In this document: positions 16,332-26,754 of the stretch, piece after piece
Position numbering within the stretch: the first letter of the stretch is position 1
Layout: each line of letters starts with the position of its first letter
Source of the DNA: Mycobacterium paraffinicum
Lineage (GTDB): Bacteria; Actinomycetota; Actinomycetes; Mycobacteriales; Mycobacteriaceae
Reading direction: 5' to 3'
Length of the DNA: 64,000 bases
Assembly: GCF_001907675.1 (NCBI RefSeq)
Contig: NZ_MPNT01000021.1
Coordinates: forward strand, 1-64,000
Translations under genes and position numbers: made by a program
The notes under the pieces: generated by a model
Told to the model about the DNA's origin: nothing
Databases searched by the model: none
What the model saw: the letters and a program-made list of their open reading frames with translations, nothing else

Positions 16332-16337
16332 CCGCCG

Positions 16338-16382
16338 ATGAGCCGCAACGTCGCGACGATTTTCCGAAGTGCCGCAGCATGA
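16338..16382 (+). CDS. 14-codon leader peptide coupled to the Rv0138 homologue
   Basis: MSRNVATIFRSAAA runs from the ATG at 16338 to a TGA at 16380-16382 that overlaps the ATG of the next gene (ATGA). The next gene has no ribosome site of its own, so its translation may depend on ribosomes finishing this peptide. With the -10 box 7 bases upstream, the leader frame would be translated without a 5' leader. This arrangement is known to be frequent in mycobacteria; its use here is inferred. Confidence 0.5.
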   Translation: MSRNVATIFRSAAA

Positions 16383-16885
16383 CGACGCCTTCGTTCTCCC
16401 GCAGCGAACTGTCCGCCGCCTTCGAGACATTCGAGGAAACGGTCGCCCGGGCCGCGGAGACGCGTGATTGGGACGCCTGGGTCGAGCAGTACACGCCCGA
16501 CGTCGAGTACGTCGAGCATGCCGCCGGCACGATGCGGGGGCGCGACCAAGTGCGCGAGTGGATCAAACAAACGATGACGACCTTTCCCGGCAGCCACATG
16601 GTCGCGTTCCCCACGTTGTGGTCGGTCATCGACGAGCCCACCGGGCGCGTCATCCTCGAACTGGACAACCCGATGCGCGACCCGGGTGACGGCAGCGTGA
16701 TCAGCGCGACCAACATCACGATCATCACGTACGCGGGGGACGGCCAGTGGAGCCGTGAAGAAGACATTTATAACCCGCTGCGCTTCCTGCGGGCCGGGAT
16801 GAAGTGGTGCCGCAAGGCACAGGCGCTGGGCACGCTCGACGAGGACGCGGCGCGGTGGATGCAGGAGAACGGAGGAGCCAGGTGA
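16379..16885 (+). CDS. SnoaL-like / NTF2-fold protein (Rv0138 homologue)
   Basis: A 168-residue protein of the NTF2-like class: an N-terminal helix pair, then WDAWVEQYTPDVEYVEHAAG, MRGRDQVREWI and a beta-rich half ending NPLRFLRAGMKW. Members act as small isomerases, cyclases or binding proteins; no activity can be assigned. It overlaps the next gene by 4 bases (GTGA), forming an Rv0138-Rv0139 operon. The leader frame described separately may drive its translation. Confidence 0.83.
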   Translation: MTTPSFSRSELSAAFETFEETVARAAETRDWDAWVEQYTPDVEYVEHAAGTMRGRDQVREWIKQTMTTFPGSHMVAFPTLWSVIDEPTGRVILELDNPMRDPGDGSVISATNITIITYAGDGQWSREEDIYNPLRFLRAGMKWCRKAQALGTLDEDAARWMQENGGAR

Positions 16886-17901
16886 GCACCAAACCCAAAC
16901 TGGTCATCGGCGCCAACGGCTTTCTGGGTTCGCATGTCACCCGTCAGCTCGTGGCCGACGGGTTCCAGGTGCGGGCGATGGTGCGCCCGAACGCCAACAC
17001 CCGCTCCATCGACGACCTCGAGCTGACCCGGTTCCACGGAGACGTGTTCGACGACGCCACGGTGCGGGAGGCGATGGACGGCGTGGACGACGTCTACTAC
17101 TGCGTCGTCGACACCCGCGCATGGTTGCGCGATCCCACGCCGCTCTTCCGCACCAATGTCGAAGGCCTGCGCAACGTTCTCGACGTCGCCGTCAACCAGC
17201 CCGACCTGCGCAGGTTCATCTTCACGAGCACCTACGCGACGGTGGGCCGCCGACATGGGCACGTGGCGACCGAGGACGACGTGATCCGGTCCCGCCGGCT
17301 GACTCCTTACGTCCAATCGCGTTTGGAGGCCGAGAATCTGGTGCTGCGGTACGTGGCCGAGGCCGGCTTGCCCGCCGTCGCGATGTGCGTGTCGACCACC
17401 TACGGCAGCGGCGACTGGGGCGGCACTCCGCACGGTGCGTTCATCGCCGGCGCGGTGTTCGGCAAGCTGCCCTTCGGAATGAACGGCATCCAGCTGGAGG
17501 TCGTCGGCGTCGACGACGCGGCTCGGGCCATGATCCTGGCGGCCGAGCGTGGGCGCATCGGTGAGCGGTACCTGGTCTCGGAGCGGATGATCGCATTGAA
17601 CGACGTGATCCGCATCGCGGCCGACGAGGCCGGGGTTCCGCCGCCGCAACGCTCGATATCGGTGCCGATGCTCTATGCCCTGGCGGCGGCCGGCACGCTG
17701 AAGGCGCGGCTCACCGGCAAGGACGCCGAACTCAGCCTGGCCTCGGTGCGGATGATGCGCGCCGAAGCCGACGTCGACAGCAGCAAGGCGAAGCGGGAAT
17801 TGGGCTGGCAGCCACGCCCGGTCGAGGAATCGATCCGCGAGGCGGCGCGGTTCTGGGCGGGGCTGAAGGTTGCCAGCGGCAAAAGCGCGACTCCAGGCTG
17901 A
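16882..17901 (+). CDS. NAD-dependent epimerase/dehydratase-type oxidoreductase (Rv0139 homologue)
   Basis: 339 residues starting at a GTG with GGAGGAG just upstream. The extended SDR nucleotide motif is VIGANGFLGSHVTRQL, and the active-site region has FIFTSTYATVG and YVQSRLEAE (YxxxR in place of the usual YxxxK). It resembles dihydroflavonol-4-reductase / 3beta-HSD-like enzymes that oxidise or reduce lipid alcohols. The Lys-to-Arg change at the catalytic position deserves note; I read YVQSR directly from 17311-17325. Confidence 0.82.
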   Translation: MSTKPKLVIGANGFLGSHVTRQLVADGFQVRAMVRPNANTRSIDDLELTRFHGDVFDDATVREAMDGVDDVYYCVVDTRAWLRDPTPLFRTNVEGLRNVLDVAVNQPDLRRFIFTSTYATVGRRHGHVATEDDVIRSRRLTPYVQSRLEAENLVLRYVAEAGLPAVAMCVSTTYGSGDWGGTPHGAFIAGAVFGKLPFGMNGIQLEVVGVDDAARAMILAAERGRIGERYLVSERMIALNDVIRIAADEAGVPPPQRSISVPMLYALAAAGTLKARLTGKDAELSLASVRMMRAEADVDSSKAKRELGWQPRPVEESIREAARFWAGLKVASGKSATPG

Positions 17902-17950
17902 ACGCCGCGCCGCCGGGCGTTCAACACGGCTGGCGCGGTCGCGCCGCGAC

Positions 17951-17956
17951 TAGCCT
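17951..17956 (+). promoter_or_regulatory. -10 box TAGCCT for a leaderless methyltransferase
   Basis: TAGCCT lies 8 bases before the GTG at 17965, and no ribosome site is visible. Confidence 0.4.
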
Positions 17957-17964
17957 CGGGCGGC

Positions 17965-18795
17965 GTGACTGCCGAAAGGGTAAGCGTTGACCTCAGCGGG
18001 GCGCCCCAGACGATGCTGGCGACGCTGTACGCCAAGGCGTTGGACGTCGACTTCAAGACACCGATCCTGGGCGACGGGTATGCGAAGGAGATCGTCCAAC
18101 GCATCGACTACGACTGGAAAAAGACGTCCATCACCGCGCGTAGGGCGCCGTCGGTCACCACCCGGTCCGCTCACTTCGATGCCTGGGTCCGCCAATTTCT
18201 TGCGGCGCACCCACGGGCTGTCGTACTGCACCTGGGCTGCGGACTGGACAGCCGGTGTCTGCGGGTGCAGCCGGGCCCGGGCGTCGAGTGGTACGACGTC
18301 GACTACCCCGAAGTCGCCGCGCTGCGCGCGCAGCTCTACCCGGCGCGCGACCACTATCGGGTCATCGCCGCCTCCGTCACCGACCCGGCCTGGCTCCGGG
18401 GCATCCCCGCGGACCGTCCCGCGCTGATGATCGGCGAGGGGCTGACCATGTACCTCACCGAGCAGGACGGCACCGCACTGCTGCGCCGCGTGGTCGAGCA
18501 CTTCGGCTCGGGCGAGCTGCAGTTCGACGCCTTCAACTCGCTCGGGATCAAGTCGCAGTGGCTCAACACCGTCGTGCGCCGTTCGGGATCCACGCTGTCC
18601 TGGGCGATCAACGGGCCCGAGGACATCGTCGGCGCGGTGCCGGGTGTGCGGCTCCTGGCCTGGGAGCGGTGGTTCGAGTCGTACACCTTCGCGCAACTCC
18701 CGCGCTCCACGCGGGCGCTGGGGAAGGTCATGTCGCTGGTTCCCGCCGTCGCCAACATGGCGCAATACCACCGCTACGCATTCGGGCCGCCCTGA
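17965..18795 (+). CDS. SAM-dependent methyltransferase, LCM/PpmC-like
   Basis: 276 residues, with the SAM motif VVLHLGCGLDSRCLR at about 85, a DVDYPEVAALR acidic strand and GEGLTMYLTEQD, the signature of the leucine-carboxyl-methyltransferase-like group expanded in mycobacteria. Methyl acceptors in this group are mostly unknown. It differs from the tandem pair at 24.5-26.4 kb, lacking their DDTWDI N-terminus. I do not recall it between Rv0139 and Rv0140 in M. tuberculosis. Confidence 0.82.
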   Translation: MTAERVSVDLSGAPQTMLATLYAKALDVDFKTPILGDGYAKEIVQRIDYDWKKTSITARRAPSVTTRSAHFDAWVRQFLAAHPRAVVLHLGCGLDSRCLRVQPGPGVEWYDVDYPEVAALRAQLYPARDHYRVIAASVTDPAWLRGIPADRPALMIGEGLTMYLTEQDGTALLRRVVEHFGSGELQFDAFNSLGIKSQWLNTVVRRSGSTLSWAINGPEDIVGAVPGVRLLAWERWFESYTFAQLPRSTRALGKVMSLVPAVANMAQYHRYAFGPP

Positions 18796-18854
18796 TCGGG
18801 AAGCCTCGAGATCCGGCTCGCGTTGTAACTCCCATCGGCGCCTAGGAGGAGACC

Positions 18855-19235
18855 ATGACCCACCCCGAAATCAAAGAGCCCAGCGCTGGCCACCCGATCA
18901 CCATCGAGCCGACGAAGGGTCGGGTACAGGTTCGCGTCAACGGCGAGCTGGTAGCGGACACGACGGCCGCCCTCGAACTACGGGAAGCCAGTTTGCCTGC
19001 AGTGCAATACATTCCGATGAGTGACGTGGCGCAAGACCGGCTGACCCGCACGGACACCAGCACCTACTGCCCGTTCAAGGGTGACGCCAGCTACTACAGC
19101 GTGACCACCGCGGCCGGCGAGACCGTCGACGACGTCATCTGGACCTACGAGCAGCCCTACCCTGCGGTGGCGGCGATCGCCGGACATGTGGCTTTCTACC
19201 CGAACAAGGCCGAAATCAGCGTGTCGGCTTCCTAG
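18855..19235 (+). CDS. DUF427 domain protein (Rv0140 homologue)
   Basis: 126 residues of one DUF427 domain: VRVNGELVADTTAALELRE, then YCPFKGDASYYSV and the C-terminal VAFYPNKAEISV. The fold is small and beta-rich; no activity is established. AGGAGGAGA precedes the ATG. It ends convergently with the Rv0141c homologue, overlapping by 4 bases. A two-domain relative is encoded at 56.4-57.1 kb. Confidence 0.85.
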   Translation: MTHPEIKEPSAGHPITIEPTKGRVQVRVNGELVADTTAALELREASLPAVQYIPMSDVAQDRLTRTDTSTYCPFKGDASYYSVTTAAGETVDDVIWTYEQPYPAVAAIAGHVAFYPNKAEISVSAS

Positions 19236-19627
19236 TAAGTCCACCCGGGTAGCGCGGCCTCGTGCGCCCGGGTGTCGCTGTAGAGGCGCATCGAGACGAT
19301 CAGCCCGTCGCGGGTGTCGAAGATGCAGACGAACGGGCTGTCGTATTCGACGCCGCCGGTGGTGGTGCCGGTGGCCTGCGCCTCGACGACCACGGTCTCT
19401 CCCTCGTTGACACACCGCACCAGGTCGATGGTCAGCTCAAGTTCACGTTTGCGCCGCTCGATCGCGCGCCGGAACGTCTCCTTGTCGCACGAGGAGCGCG
19501 TGACCAGCGTCCAGTAGCTGAAGTCGTCGCTGAGTAGCGTGAAGCCCTCGTCGAGGTCGCCACCGTCGCTCGTACTCTGTAGGAACATCCAAGCCAGTTC
19601 GCCCTGTGGGTCATCGAACGGCGTCAT
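19232..19627 (-). CDS. SnoaL-like protein (Rv0141c homologue)
   Basis: 131 residues with an NTF2-like pattern: an N-terminal helix (GELAWMFLQSTSDGGDLDEGF), LLSDDFSYWTLV, and strands TVVVEAQATGTT and DSPFVCIFDTRDGLIVSMRLYSDT. The likely role is a ligand-binding or isomerase-like protein of unknown substrate. Its start is only 13 bases from a possible TTG start of the divergent Rv0142 gene. Confidence 0.78.
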   Translation of the reverse strand: MTPFDDPQGELAWMFLQSTSDGGDLDEGFTLLSDDFSYWTLVTRSSCDKETFRRAIERRKRELELTIDLVRCVNEGETVVVEAQATGTTTGGVEYDSPFVCIFDTRDGLIVSMRLYSDTRAHEAALPGWTY

Positions 19628-19681
19628 CACATCGCAATATTGACTTGGCACATCGTTAACGGTCAATCGGAGAGTCGGTCG

Positions 19682-20593
19682 GTGGACAGCGCGCGCACCG
19701 TCACGTTTCCCGGGGCGGTCAGCTTCGGGCATACGTTGGCGCCGCTTCGCCGGGGGGCCGGGGACCCCTGTTTCCGCGCGGCCGGCGACGGCGCGATTTG
19801 GCGGACCAGCCTGCTACCCACCGGCCCCGTCACCGCCCGGATCAGCCGGGCCGCCGCCAACGCCGTCCGCTGCGTCGCGTGGGGAAGCGGGGCGCCGGAG
19901 TTCGTGGCGGGGCTGCCCGCGCTGCTCGGCCTCGAGGACGACGCCTCGGATTTCGTGCCCGGCGACCCGACCGTCGCCGCCGCGCACCGCCGGGTTCCCC
20001 ACCTGCGCCTGGGCCGCACCGGGCTTGTGCTCGAGGCGCTGATCCCCGCGATCATCGAGCAGCGGGTGCCCGGGGCCGACGCGTTTCGGTCGTGGCGGCT
20101 GCTGGTGTCCAAGTACGGGACACCGGCTCCCGGACCGGCGCCGGCCGGGATGCGGGTGCCGCCGTCGGCCGAGGCGTGGCGATACATCCCGTCGTGGGAG
20201 TTCCACCGCGCCAATGTCGACCCGGGGCGCGCGCGGACGGTGGTGACGTGCGCGCAGCGGGCCGCCTCCCTGGAGAGGCTGGCATTCCGTCCGGCCGCGC
20301 AAGCCCGCGAGGCGTTGATGTCGTTGCCGGGCGTGGGCGAATGGACCGCCGCCGAGACGGCGCAGCGGGCCTTCGGTGACGCCGACGCGGTGTCGGTGGG
20401 CGATTATCACATCCCCAAGATGATCGGCTGGACGTTGATCGGCCACCCGGTCGACGACGCCGGCATGCTCGAACTGCTCGAGCCCATGCGACCGCACCGC
20501 CATCGGGTGGTCCGGCTGCTGGAGGCCAGCGGACTGGCCTACGAACCGCGGCGGGGCGCCCGGCTGCCGGTGCAGCACATCAGCAACCTCTAA
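19682..20593 (+). CDS. AlkA-like HhH-GPD DNA glycosylase (Rv0142 homologue)
   Basis: With the GTG at 19682 the product has 303 residues. The C-terminal half carries a helix-hairpin-helix (LMSLPGVGEWTAAETAQRAFG) followed by the catalytic Asp context SVGDYH, the HhH-GPD layout of 3-methyladenine DNA glycosylases. The N-terminal half is beta-rich and matches the AlkA N-terminal domain position. It should cut damaged bases from DNA, but the base preference is unknown. A TTG at 19640 is an alternative start. Confidence 0.78.
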   Translation: MDSARTVTFPGAVSFGHTLAPLRRGAGDPCFRAAGDGAIWRTSLLPTGPVTARISRAAANAVRCVAWGSGAPEFVAGLPALLGLEDDASDFVPGDPTVAAAHRRVPHLRLGRTGLVLEALIPAIIEQRVPGADAFRSWRLLVSKYGTPAPGPAPAGMRVPPSAEAWRYIPSWEFHRANVDPGRARTVVTCAQRAASLERLAFRPAAQAREALMSLPGVGEWTAAETAQRAFGDADAVSVGDYHIPKMIGWTLIGHPVDDAGMLELLEPMRPHRHRVVRLLEASGLAYEPRRGARLPVQHISNL

Positions 20594-20619
20594 ACGTGGT
20601 CATCGCCTCGTCGGGCCCG

Positions 20620-20644
20620 GGTTTTCAGCAACGGCCATCGGGTA
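20620..20644 (+). promoter_or_regulatory. SigF promoter of dps
   Basis: GGTTT (20620-20624) and GGGTA (20640-20644) with a 15-base spacer exactly match the mycobacterial SigF consensus. The transcript would begin near 20652, about 40 bases before the ATG. Confidence 0.8.
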
Positions 20645-20691
20645 ACCAACCCCAAAGACGACGTGACCGTGTGCGAAAACGGAGGAATTCG

Positions 20692-21237
20692 ATGACACAG
20701 TTCACCATCCCGGGGCTCACCGACAAACAGGGGGCGCGGCTGACCGAACTGCTGCAAAAACAACTGAGCACTTACAACGATCTTCACCTGACGCTCAAGC
20801 ACGTGCACTGGAATGTGGTGGGGCCCAACTTCATTGGCGTGCACGAGATGATCGACCCGCAGGTGGAGGCGGTCCGCGGTTTCGCCGACGACGTCGCGGA
20901 GCGGATCGCGGCCCTGGGCGGGTCACCGCAGGGAACACCGGGGGCGATCATCAGGGACCGCACCTGGGACGACTATTCGGTCGGTCGTGACACCGTCCAG
21001 GCCCACCTGGCGGCGCTCGACCTCGTCTACACCGGTGTCATCGAGGACATCCGCAAGTACATCGAGGAGACCGAGGAGCTCGACCCGGTGACGCAGGATC
21101 TGCTGATCGACCAGGCCGGGAACCTGGAAAAGTTTCAGTGGTTCGTGCGGGCGCACCTGGAGAGCGCGGGCGGCAAGTTGACCCACGAGGGCGCGGCCAC
21201 CGAGAAGGACGCGGCGAGCACGGCTCGCCGTTCCTAG
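20692..21237 (+). CDS. dps: Dps, DNA-binding ferritin-like protein
   Basis: 181 residues, very close to remembered M. smegmatis Dps1. The intersubunit ferroxidase ligands are all present: H39, H51, D66 and E70 (HVHWNVVGP, GVHEMIDP, FADDVAE). A basic C-terminal tail (STARRS) could bind DNA. It forms a 12-mer that stores iron oxidised by peroxide and protects DNA in stress and stationary phase. M. tuberculosis lacks this gene. GGAGGA precedes the ATG and a SigF promoter lies upstream. Confidence 0.93.
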   Translation: MTQFTIPGLTDKQGARLTELLQKQLSTYNDLHLTLKHVHWNVVGPNFIGVHEMIDPQVEAVRGFADDVAERIAALGGSPQGTPGAIIRDRTWDDYSVGRDTVQAHLAALDLVYTGVIEDIRKYIEETEELDPVTQDLLIDQAGNLEKFQWFVRAHLESAGGKLTHEGAATEKDAASTARRS

Positions 21238-22703
21238 CGGTCCTCCTCGACCCGGCGTTCGCGTTCGGCAGCGGCGGTCTCGCGGTTCAGGCGCTGTGAC
21301 TCGTAGATCGTGATGTTGGTACGCGACATGAGCAATGCCGCGATGCCGACGGACAGGATCGCTCCCGGGACGACCGAGAACGAACCGGTCATCTCGGCGA
21401 CCATGATCATGATGGCCAGCGGGGCGCGAGCGACGCAGCCGAAGCAGGTCATCATGCCGACCACGACGAAGACCCCGGGATCGGGTGGTACGCCGGGCAG
21501 GCCGAACAGCTCGCCCAGCCGCCACACCGCCGCCCCGACGAACGCGCCGATGACGATCCCCGGCCCGAACAGACCGCCGGATCCGCCGCTGCCGATCGAC
21601 AACGAGGTGGCGACGATTTTGGCGATCGGGAGTAGGACGACGATCCACAACGGGATGGCCAGTAGGGATGCGCGGTTGGCCGCGAGTTGCGCCCAGCCGT
21701 AGCCGCTGCTGAGGATCTGGGGGATCAGCAGCCCCAGCAGGCCGACGAGCAGTCCGGCGACGGCGGGCTTGAGCACGGGGCCCCCCTGCAGGCGGCGGGT
21801 GAGCCGGACGGCGGCGTGGAAGGTGCGGGCGTAGAGATAGCCGACTGCGAACGCGACCAGGCCGATGACCACGAACCACAGCAGCGGCCACGCCCTCTCG
21901 AACCGGTACTCGGCGTCGATGTAGCCGAACAGCGGATCGAAACCCAGAAAAGCGCCGAGCACCGCGTAGGCCGTTCCGGACGTGATGAATCCGGGCAGCA
22001 GGCAGCGATAGTCGAAGTCGTCCCGGTAGGTGATCGACGCGGCCAGCACCGCCCCGCCGAGGGGCGCGGCGAAGATCGCCCCGATGCCGGCGCCGATACC
22101 CAGCGCCACCGCGATCCGGCCGTCGTCATCGGAAAGGTGCAGCCGCCGCGCCAGCAGCGAGCAGAAACCCGCCGATATCTGCGCGGTCGGTCCCTCCCTC
22201 CCGGCCGAACCGCCCGACCCGATCGTCAGCGCGCTGGCGACCATCTTCACCAGCACCGCCCGAAAGCGGATGGCACGCGGATCGCCGTGCACCGCCTCGA
22301 TGGCTTGGTCGGTGCCGTGGCCGGTGGCCTCCGGGGCGAGCTTCGCGACGATGAAAGCGGAGAGCAACGCTCCGCCCGTGGTCACCAACGGGATCGCCCA
22401 CGCGCGGCGGAAACCGCGGTCGCCGCGGCCGCCGCCCTCGCCCACCGGCGTCGGGATGTGGTAGCCGCCCAGATAGCCGAGGAGGAACTCGCTGGTATAC
22501 CTGAGCGCGAGGTAGAAGACGACGGCTCCCAGGCCGGCGACCACCCCGATCATGACGCCCAGCAGCAACCACTTCTGCAGGTAACCGGACTTCCTGATCG
22601 ACGCGCCGAAGCGTCCGCCGGCACCGCGCGGCGACGCCACCGGGGCCTCGGGGCGCTCCGGTTCGCCATCCGTCTGGTCGCTCACGACATGGGTCCCGCG
22701 CAC
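21234..22703 (-). CDS. ClC-type chloride channel/transporter (Rv0143c homologue)
   Basis: 489 residues with about ten or more membrane helices. ClC signatures are present: GSGGSAGREGP (with the gating Glu in GREGP), GAGIGAIFAAPLGG and SIGSGGSGGLFGPGI. It moves chloride, either as a channel or in exchange for H+. The charged 30-residue N-terminus and the C-terminal tail are cytosolic. It ends convergently with dps, overlapping by 4 bases. A GTG six codons downstream is an alternative start. Confidence 0.9.
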   Translation of the reverse strand: MRGTHVVSDQTDGEPERPEAPVASPRGAGGRFGASIRKSGYLQKWLLLGVMIGVVAGLGAVVFYLALRYTSEFLLGYLGGYHIPTPVGEGGGRGDRGFRRAWAIPLVTTGGALLSAFIVAKLAPEATGHGTDQAIEAVHGDPRAIRFRAVLVKMVASALTIGSGGSAGREGPTAQISAGFCSLLARRLHLSDDDGRIAVALGIGAGIGAIFAAPLGGAVLAASITYRDDFDYRCLLPGFITSGTAYAVLGAFLGFDPLFGYIDAEYRFERAWPLLWFVVIGLVAFAVGYLYARTFHAAVRLTRRLQGGPVLKPAVAGLLVGLLGLLIPQILSSGYGWAQLAANRASLLAIPLWIVVLLPIAKIVATSLSIGSGGSGGLFGPGIVIGAFVGAAVWRLGELFGLPGVPPDPGVFVVVGMMTCFGCVARAPLAIMIMVAEMTGSFSVVPGAILSVGIAALLMSRTNITIYESQRLNRETAAAERERRVEEDR

Positions 22704-22770
22704 GGCCGTGGCTCCGGTCCCGCAAGCACCACGTCATCCTATGCAGCGCCACGGCCGTGCACCCGGGGGA

Positions 22771-22794
22771 ATAACTGGACTGCGGTCCGGTTAT
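22771..22794. promoter_or_regulatory. 24-bp near-perfect palindrome ahead of the pirin gene
   Basis: The arms ATAACTGGAC and GTCCGGTTAT flank TGCG; 10 of 12 base pairs match. It lies about 30 bases before the pirin ATG and is a candidate operator, perhaps for the TetR encoded directly after pirin. Confidence 0.5.
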
Positions 22795-22822
22795 AGGAGT
22801 AGTTCCGATTTAGGGAGGTCAT

Positions 22823-23806
22823 ATGCCCGCCATCACCGCCAACACGCTGGCGCTGCCACGGGTCGGCGCCGCCGCCCCCGCCGAGACCGAGCGGCCGGTC
22901 CGATCGATCACTACCGGGCCGCGCGGCTACGAGGGGGAGGGCTTTCCCGTCGTGCGGGCCTTCGCCGGGGTTAGCGCCGCCGCGCTGGACCCCTTCGTGC
23001 ACATGGACCAAATGGGCGAGGTCGAATACGAGCCGGGTGAGCCGAGGGGCACCGATTGGCACCCGCACCGCGGGTTCGAGACGGTCACCTACATGATCGA
23101 CGGCAAGTTCGCCCACCAGGACTCCCACGGTGGCGGCGGGCTGATCACCGATGGTGCGACGCAGTGGATGACCGCCGGGTCGGGGATCCTGCACATCGAG
23201 ACGCCGCCGGCGGAACTGGTCGACAGCGGCGGCCTCTTTCATGGCATCCAGTTGTGGGTGAACCTGCCGAAGCGGGACAAGTTCGCGCCTCCGCGCTATC
23301 AGGCCATCGAAGGTGGCGACGCGAAGCTGATCGCATCCGAGGACGGCGGGGCGCTGGTCCGCATCATCGCGGGCGAGATCGACGGTCACCGGGGGCCCGG
23401 GATCACCCACACGCCCATCACCCTCGCGCATGCGACCGTCGAGAACGGCGCCCGGCTGAACCTGCCGTGGCGGCGCGACTTCAACGCGCTCGTCTACGTG
23501 TTGTCCGGTAGCGGGTACGTCGGTCCGGTGGCGCACCCGATTCGCCAGGGCCAACTGGCCGTGCTCGGCCCAGGGGATCGAATCACCGTGGGCGCCAACC
23601 TGACGCAGGAATCGTCGCGCACCACTGCCATGGATGTGTTGCTGCTGGGCGGCCAACCCATTCGCGAGCCGGTATTCCACTACGGGCCTTTTGTGATGAA
23701 CTCGCGGGCGGAATTGGTCCAGGCGGTGGAGGACTACCAGGCTGGGAAGTTCGGCAGCATTCCGCCAAATGCGCTAATGCCACACCATGGCAATGGCACA
23801 CTTTAA
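22823..23806 (+). CDS. Pirin family protein
   Basis: A 327-residue double-cupin protein. The N-terminal cupin has the metal ligands in HPHRGFETVTY, later HQDSHG and GILHIETP. The C-terminal pirin domain begins near 190. Bacterial pirins are iron proteins; some oxidise flavonols (quercetinase) and others act as regulators. GGGAGG precedes the ATG. The TetR gene starts 2 bases after its stop, so they form an operon. Confidence 0.88.
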   Translation: MPAITANTLALPRVGAAAPAETERPVRSITTGPRGYEGEGFPVVRAFAGVSAAALDPFVHMDQMGEVEYEPGEPRGTDWHPHRGFETVTYMIDGKFAHQDSHGGGGLITDGATQWMTAGSGILHIETPPAELVDSGGLFHGIQLWVNLPKRDKFAPPRYQAIEGGDAKLIASEDGGALVRIIAGEIDGHRGPGITHTPITLAHATVENGARLNLPWRRDFNALVYVLSGSGYVGPVAHPIRQGQLAVLGPGDRITVGANLTQESSRTTAMDVLLLGGQPIREPVFHYGPFVMNSRAELVQAVEDYQAGKFGSIPPNALMPHHGNGTL

Positions 23807-23808
23807 CG

Positions 23809-24444
23809 ATGTCTTCAGGGGTGAGCCGCAGGCCAGGACGCCCCCCAGCCGCAAAGGCCGATGAGACGCGACAGCGGATCATGCAGGCGGCTCGGCTTGT
23901 GTTCAGCGAGCGCGGGTACGACGGGGCGACGTTCCAGGCCATCGCGGCCCGGGCCGACCTGACCCGGCCGGCGATCAACCACTACTTCTCCAGCAAGCGG
24001 GTGTTGTATCGGGAGTTGTTGGAGCAAACCAACGAAGCCATCATCGGAACCGGGATCAAAGAGGCCGAGCGGGAGGCCACACTGGTGGGGCAACTCACCG
24101 CATTCATCTCCGCTGCGGTGCGCGCCAATTCCGAGAATCCCGCCGGGTCGGCGTTAATTATCTCCGGGGTACTCGAGTCGCAGCGGCACCCGGAATGGAA
24201 CAAGACCGAAAACGACTCCGTGCGGATGTGTCGGGAATTCCTTGTTCGCGTCGTCAACGCCGCAATGGAACGGGGCGAGGTCCCCGACGACGTCGACGTG
24301 CCGGCGTTGATCGAGGCGCTGGTTGTGCTGATGTGCGGGGTGGGCCTGTACGCGGGCTTCGTTCAGGGTCCCGACGCCCTGCTGTCCATCACCGGAATGA
24401 TGCGGCGGCTCCTCGAGGGAGCTTTCCGGCGGTCCAGCGCGTAG
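23809..24444 (+). CDS. TetR family regulator (Rv0144 position)
   Basis: 211 residues: a basic N-terminus (SRRPGRPPAAKADETRQRI), the helix-turn-helix AIAARADLTRPAINHYFSSKRVLY at about 40-70, and a ligand domain with SALIISGVLESQRHPEW. It is co-transcribed with pirin. M. tuberculosis has Rv0144 here, which I recall as longer. Its targets may be the palindrome ahead of pirin and the methyltransferases downstream. Confidence 0.85.
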   Translation: MSSGVSRRPGRPPAAKADETRQRIMQAARLVFSERGYDGATFQAIAARADLTRPAINHYFSSKRVLYRELLEQTNEAIIGTGIKEAEREATLVGQLTAFISAAVRANSENPAGSALIISGVLESQRHPEWNKTENDSVRMCREFLVRVVNAAMERGEVPDDVDVPALIEALVVLMCGVGLYAGFVQGPDALLSITGMMRRLLEGAFRRSSA

Positions 24445-24517
24445 GCCCCGGCGCGGCAGTGAAGTTGCGCACAAAGCGTATAGGCTAACTAACTTATCCC
24501 GGTAACATGATCGGGTC

Positions 24518-26429
<1,912 letters not shown>

Positions 26430-26430
<1 letters not shown>

Positions 26431-26606
26431 TGCCGCGCTCGCTGGACGATTCCTGGGACATCGCCACCAGCGTCGGCGCGACCGCGCTGATGGTCGCCCC
26501 GGTCCGCGCCGCAGAGACCGCCAGCGACCAGCCACTGATCCGTAACCAGTTCACCGAGCCACTGGTCTCCACGCCCGAGCTGGCGGCGTCCGCGAGCACT
26601 ATGTGA
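26430..26606 (+). pseudogene. Truncated third LCM methyltransferase copy
   Basis: Starting from a GTG that shares one base with the previous stop, 58 codons encode the N-terminal part of another family member (LDDSWDIATSVGATALMVA, then PVRAAETASDQPLIRNQF) and end in ASASTM. Full copies need about 310 residues, and no frame between 26607 and 26754 continues the fold. It has lost the SAM-binding motif, so it cannot be active. It is most likely a deletion remnant, though a short expressed peptide is possible. Confidence 0.75.
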
Positions 26607-26754
26607 CCGCTACCGAACCCTGACCGGCCGTCAGCCCAGATCCTTTCTACTGCTCTCCCAACCGGATGGTTAGGATCGCGGTTATACACCCATGAGCGCT
26701 TGCGCGACGAGCAGCGGGCGCGCCCGGGATGACCGAAGCAGGGGAAGGACAACG

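Noticed and set aside
26606..26754. Continuation of the third methyltransferase by frameshift
   Set aside because: None of the three plus-strand frames shows the SAM motif or other family residues in this stretch.
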